Assembly (NCBI GenBank): GCA_044226525.1
Contig: JBGAGV010000014.1
Location: 136,255-200,254 of the forward strand
Direction: 5' to 3'
DNA from: VFJQ01 sp044226525
Lineage (GTDB): Bacteria; Verrucomicrobiota; Verrucomicrobiia; Chthoniobacterales; Chthoniobacteraceae
DNA: 64,000 nucleotides
Within the stretch, counting starts at the first letter, position 1. Each line of letters opens with the position of its first letter. Both the position numbers and the translations under genes were made by a program. Below are positions 62,257 to 64,000 of this stretch, in pieces. A model generated the notes under the pieces. It ran no database searches. It was not told the DNA's origin and was given only the letters and a program-made list of their open reading frames with translations.

Positions 62257-62272
62257 AGACCTTCGTCCTACG
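62257..62272 (-). promoter_or_regulatory. FixJ-associated 16-bp box upstream of the coiled-coil gene
   Basis: Minus-strand CGTAGGACGAAGGTCT, two mismatches from the 61235 copy, 46 nt before the ATG at 62210. It overlaps the last codon of the FixJ-like gene, indicating that the conservation is not due to shared coding sequence. Confidence 0.6.
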
Positions 62273-62927
62273 TGGCCGGCGTCACCGGGGCCACGCCGCC
62301 AATCTGAGCGAGGCGCACGAGATCGGCCACGGAGGCGACGTCCAATTTTTCCATGACGCGTCCGCGGTGAATCTTGACGGTCTTTTCCGCGGTGCCGAGG
62401 CCATCGGCGATTTGCTTGTTGAGAAGGCCGGCAATGACGCGCTGCATGACTTCGAACTCTCGCGGGGTCAGGGTATCGAGCCGGGCGCGAACCGTGTTCC
62501 GTTCGTTCAGCGTTTTGCGCACCTCGACGGAGCGGCCGAGCGCGCGCCCGACGGCCGCGAGCAGTTCTTCCTCGTCAACTGGCTTGGTAAGAAAATCGAC
62601 GGCGCCGGCTTTCATCGCACCCGCACACATGGAGATGTCGCCATGGCCGGTGAGAAAGATGATTTGTTCCTGTCGCCGGGTGAGGGTCTGCTGGAGTTCG
62701 AGTCCGTCGATGCCGGGCATGCGCACATCGAGCACGAGGCAGGAAGGGCCATCGTGCGGATCGCGATCGAGGAAGACACGCGCCGATGCAAACGTCTGCG
62801 CCGCAAGTGCCACCGAGCGAAACAGCCGTTCGAGGCTGCGGCGAATCGCGCTGTCGTCGTCCACGATGCACACGAGCGCATTCTCGGATACGTTCAGCAG
62901 GGCGGGATGCTGGGACCTGGCAGGCAC
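62268..62927 (-). CDS. FixJ-family response regulator (receiver + LuxR HTH)
   Basis: About 219 aa from a GTG at 62927; a GTG at 62951 is an alternative. Receiver domain: LVCIVDDDSAIRRSLERLFR, phospho-Asp in CLVLDVRMPGIDGLEL, IIFLTGHGDISMCAGAMKAG and the FLTKPVDEEELLAAV Lys. LuxR-type HTH: LTPREFEVMQRVIAGLLNKQ followed by IADGLGTAEKTVKIHRGRVM. FixJ-type proteins are phosphorylated by a histidine kinase, not present here. The GTG at 62927 is preferred because it puts the conserved box 45 nt upstream, as in its two neighbours, suggesting autoregulation. Confidence 0.92.
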   Translation of the reverse strand: MPARSQHPALLNVSENALVCIVDDDSAIRRSLERLFRSVALAAQTFASARVFLDRDPHDGPSCLVLDVRMPGIDGLELQQTLTRRQEQIIFLTGHGDISMCAGAMKAGAVDFLTKPVDEEELLAAVGRALGRSVEVRKTLNERNTVRARLDTLTPREFEVMQRVIAGLLNKQIADGLGTAEKTVKIHRGRVMEKLDVASVADLVRLAQIGGVAPVTPAT

Positions 62928-62972
62928 GCAGTGATGATGAGACTTCGGCACGGCGAGGGTCAAGCCGGGATC

Positions 62973-62988
62973 GGACTTTGGTCCTATG
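62973..62988 (-). promoter_or_regulatory. FixJ-associated 16-bp box upstream of the FixJ-like gene
   Basis: Minus-strand CATAGGACCAAAGTCC, 45 nt before the proposed GTG start at 62927 and 51 nt before the plus-strand gene at 63040. It could serve either direction. Confidence 0.55.
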
Positions 62989-63039
62989 GACGCTCGGGCG
63001 CATCGGCAGAAAAATTGTCGGCGATTTACACCACTGCGC

Positions 63040-63936
63040 ATGAAAACCATTGTCTCCATCTCCTCCCTCGCCGTCGCGCTCGTGAGCGCCGGTTTCGCCC
63101 AGGCACCCGCTGACTCGCCCGAGAAGGCGGCCGTCGCGGCAAACGATCGAGCCTACGAAGCGGCCTACGCCAAGGCCGATGTCAAGGCGCTCGCCGGCTT
63201 TTTTGCCGACGATGCGGAATACACCGCGGACGACGGGCGCACCTTTCGGGGACGCGCTGAAATCGAGGACGCGATCCGCGCCGGCCTGCTGGCTAACAAA
63301 GGATCGAAGCTCGCGATCGCGCTCGATTCGGTGAAGGTGCTCGCACCGGAAGTCGTCCTGGAAAAAGGCTCGACGACGGTGACCGCGAAGGGAGGCGAAA
63401 CGAGTGGCGGGCTCTTCACCGCCATCCATGTGAAAAAGGACGGCAAGTGGAAGATCGGCCAGCTCATCGAGACGCCTCTGCCGGTCGAAACCGCGCACGA
63501 TCGGCTGGGCGAACTCGAGTGGCTGGTCGGCGAATGGGAAGACGCCGACAAGACCAACGACCTGAGCGTGCGCAGTCAGTATGTGTGGGCGCGCGGTGGC
63601 AATTTCCTGACCCGCAACGTGAACGTAAAACGCGCGGGCGAAACGACGCTGGAAGGCTGGCAGATCATCGGCTGGGACCCGCTCGAAGAGCGCATCCGCT
63701 CGTGGACGTTCGACAGCGAGGGCGGTTTTTCCGAAGGCACGTGGACGCGCAACGGTGAGCGCTGGCTGCTGCGTGAGACAGGTGTCGCCGCCGACGGCAG
63801 TCGCACGAGTGCGGACAATACTTTCACCAAGGTGAGCGCGGACCGTTTCACCTGGGAATCGAGCAACCGGACGCTCGATGGCGACCCGCAGCCGAACATC
63901 GCGCGCATCGAGATCAACCGCGTGAAAGGAAACTAA
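63040..63936 (+). CDS. Secreted SnoaL-like/NTF2-fold protein with extra C-terminal domain
   Basis: 298 aa from the ATG at 63040 (signal peptide MKTIVSISSLAVALVSAGFA). Residues ~30-150 are an NTF2/SnoaL-like fold of the SgcJ/EcaC type: AANDRAYEAAYAKADVKALA, GFFADDAEYTADDGRTFRGR, AEIEDAIRAGL, IHVKKDGKWKIGQLIETPLP. The rest (LGELEWLVGEWEDADKTNDL, SWTFDSEGGFSEGTW, INRVKGN) is a lipocalin-like beta domain found with SnoaL in Planctomycetes/Verrucomicrobia proteins. Divergent from the FixJ-like gene and followed 4 bp later by another exported protein. Confidence 0.9.
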   Translation: MKTIVSISSLAVALVSAGFAQAPADSPEKAAVAANDRAYEAAYAKADVKALAGFFADDAEYTADDGRTFRGRAEIEDAIRAGLLANKGSKLAIALDSVKVLAPEVVLEKGSTTVTAKGGETSGGLFTAIHVKKDGKWKIGQLIETPLPVETAHDRLGELEWLVGEWEDADKTNDLSVRSQYVWARGGNFLTRNVNVKRAGETTLEGWQIIGWDPLEERIRSWTFDSEGGFSEGTWTRNGERWLLRETGVAADGSRTSADNTFTKVSADRFTWESSNRTLDGDPQPNIARIEINRVKGN

Positions 63937-63940
63937 CGCC

Positions 63941-64000
63941 ATGCGCTCGCGATTGCCTTCCATTTTTGCCGCAGCGCTCGCGTTTGCGGTGTTTCACGAA
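63941..64000 (+). CDS. Start of an exported protein, cut by the right edge
   Basis: An ATG at 63941 opens a frame of 20 codons to the window end: MRSRLPSIFAAALAFAVFHE, a typical signal peptide start. It begins 4 bp after the SnoaL-like gene and is probably cotranscribed. Nothing can be said about the product. Confidence 0.6.
   Translation, partial: MRSRLPSIFAAALAFAVFHE

Overview
The window looks like a chromosomal segment of a high-GC member of the Verrucomicrobiota, probably near the Chthoniobacter/Spartobacteria group. This is inferred from gene content: a DUF1501 / DUF1549-DUF1553 / planctomycete-type cytochrome c operon, a C-type sulfatase, DUF1080 and delta-60 repeat secreted proteins, a Ser/Thr kinase and very large secreted beta-propellers. 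No rRNA or tRNA gene was recognised. The rpmE-prfA pair is the only core-genome landmark.

Layout. 1-9.3 kb: a tightly coupled five-gene minus-strand operon of secreted or heme-type proteins (DUF1549/DUF1553, pre-peptidase C-terminal protein, cytochrome c-WD40, DUF1501, ceramidase-like), with junctions that overlap or nearly touch. 9.5-12.4 kb: SBBP-type secreted propeller, creatininase-family amidohydrolase and SDR oxidoreductase. 12.4-17.2 kb: a repeat-rich gap, a sulfatase, a 21-bp tandem array and a membrane-anchored Ser/Thr kinase. 17.2-24.9 kb: one 2569-aa secreted propeller built from three ~617-residue repeats. 24.9-29.2 kb: a repeat-rich zone followed by broken restriction-modification genes: a PstI/BsuBI-type nuclease and methylase, both shorter than the family, separated by an opposite-strand XRE + EIK-motif gene pair, plus an internally deleted hsdM remnant. 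29.5-33.8 kb: korAB and small membrane proteins. 33.8-40.5 kb: MsrB, S1/P1 nuclease, a deoC-ALDH-ALDH' catabolic operon and an NlpC/P60-like protein. 40.5-44 kb: small accessory genes including a frameshifted GxxExxY gene inside inverted repeats, DUF2750 and SUFU. 44-52 kb: DUF1080, peptidoglycan-binding protein, histone deacetylase-like protein, delta-60/Calx-beta protein and an AMP-forming ligase. 52.1-53.7 kb: rpmE and prfA. 53.8-56.5 kb: a probable NAD-derivative-sensing conflict island: a TPR-S (TRAFs-binding) protein facing a SLOG-domain protein coupled to a 47-aa ORF. 57.1-63.9 kb: an efflux/response-regulator region with a FixJ-like regulator and a conserved 16-bp box placed 45-46 nt before three start codons.

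The strongest leads are the TPR-S/SLOG island, the interrupted PstI-type system, the inverted-repeat-bounded GxxExxY element and the FixJ-associated box. All family assignments come from reading motifs by eye; no database search was run.
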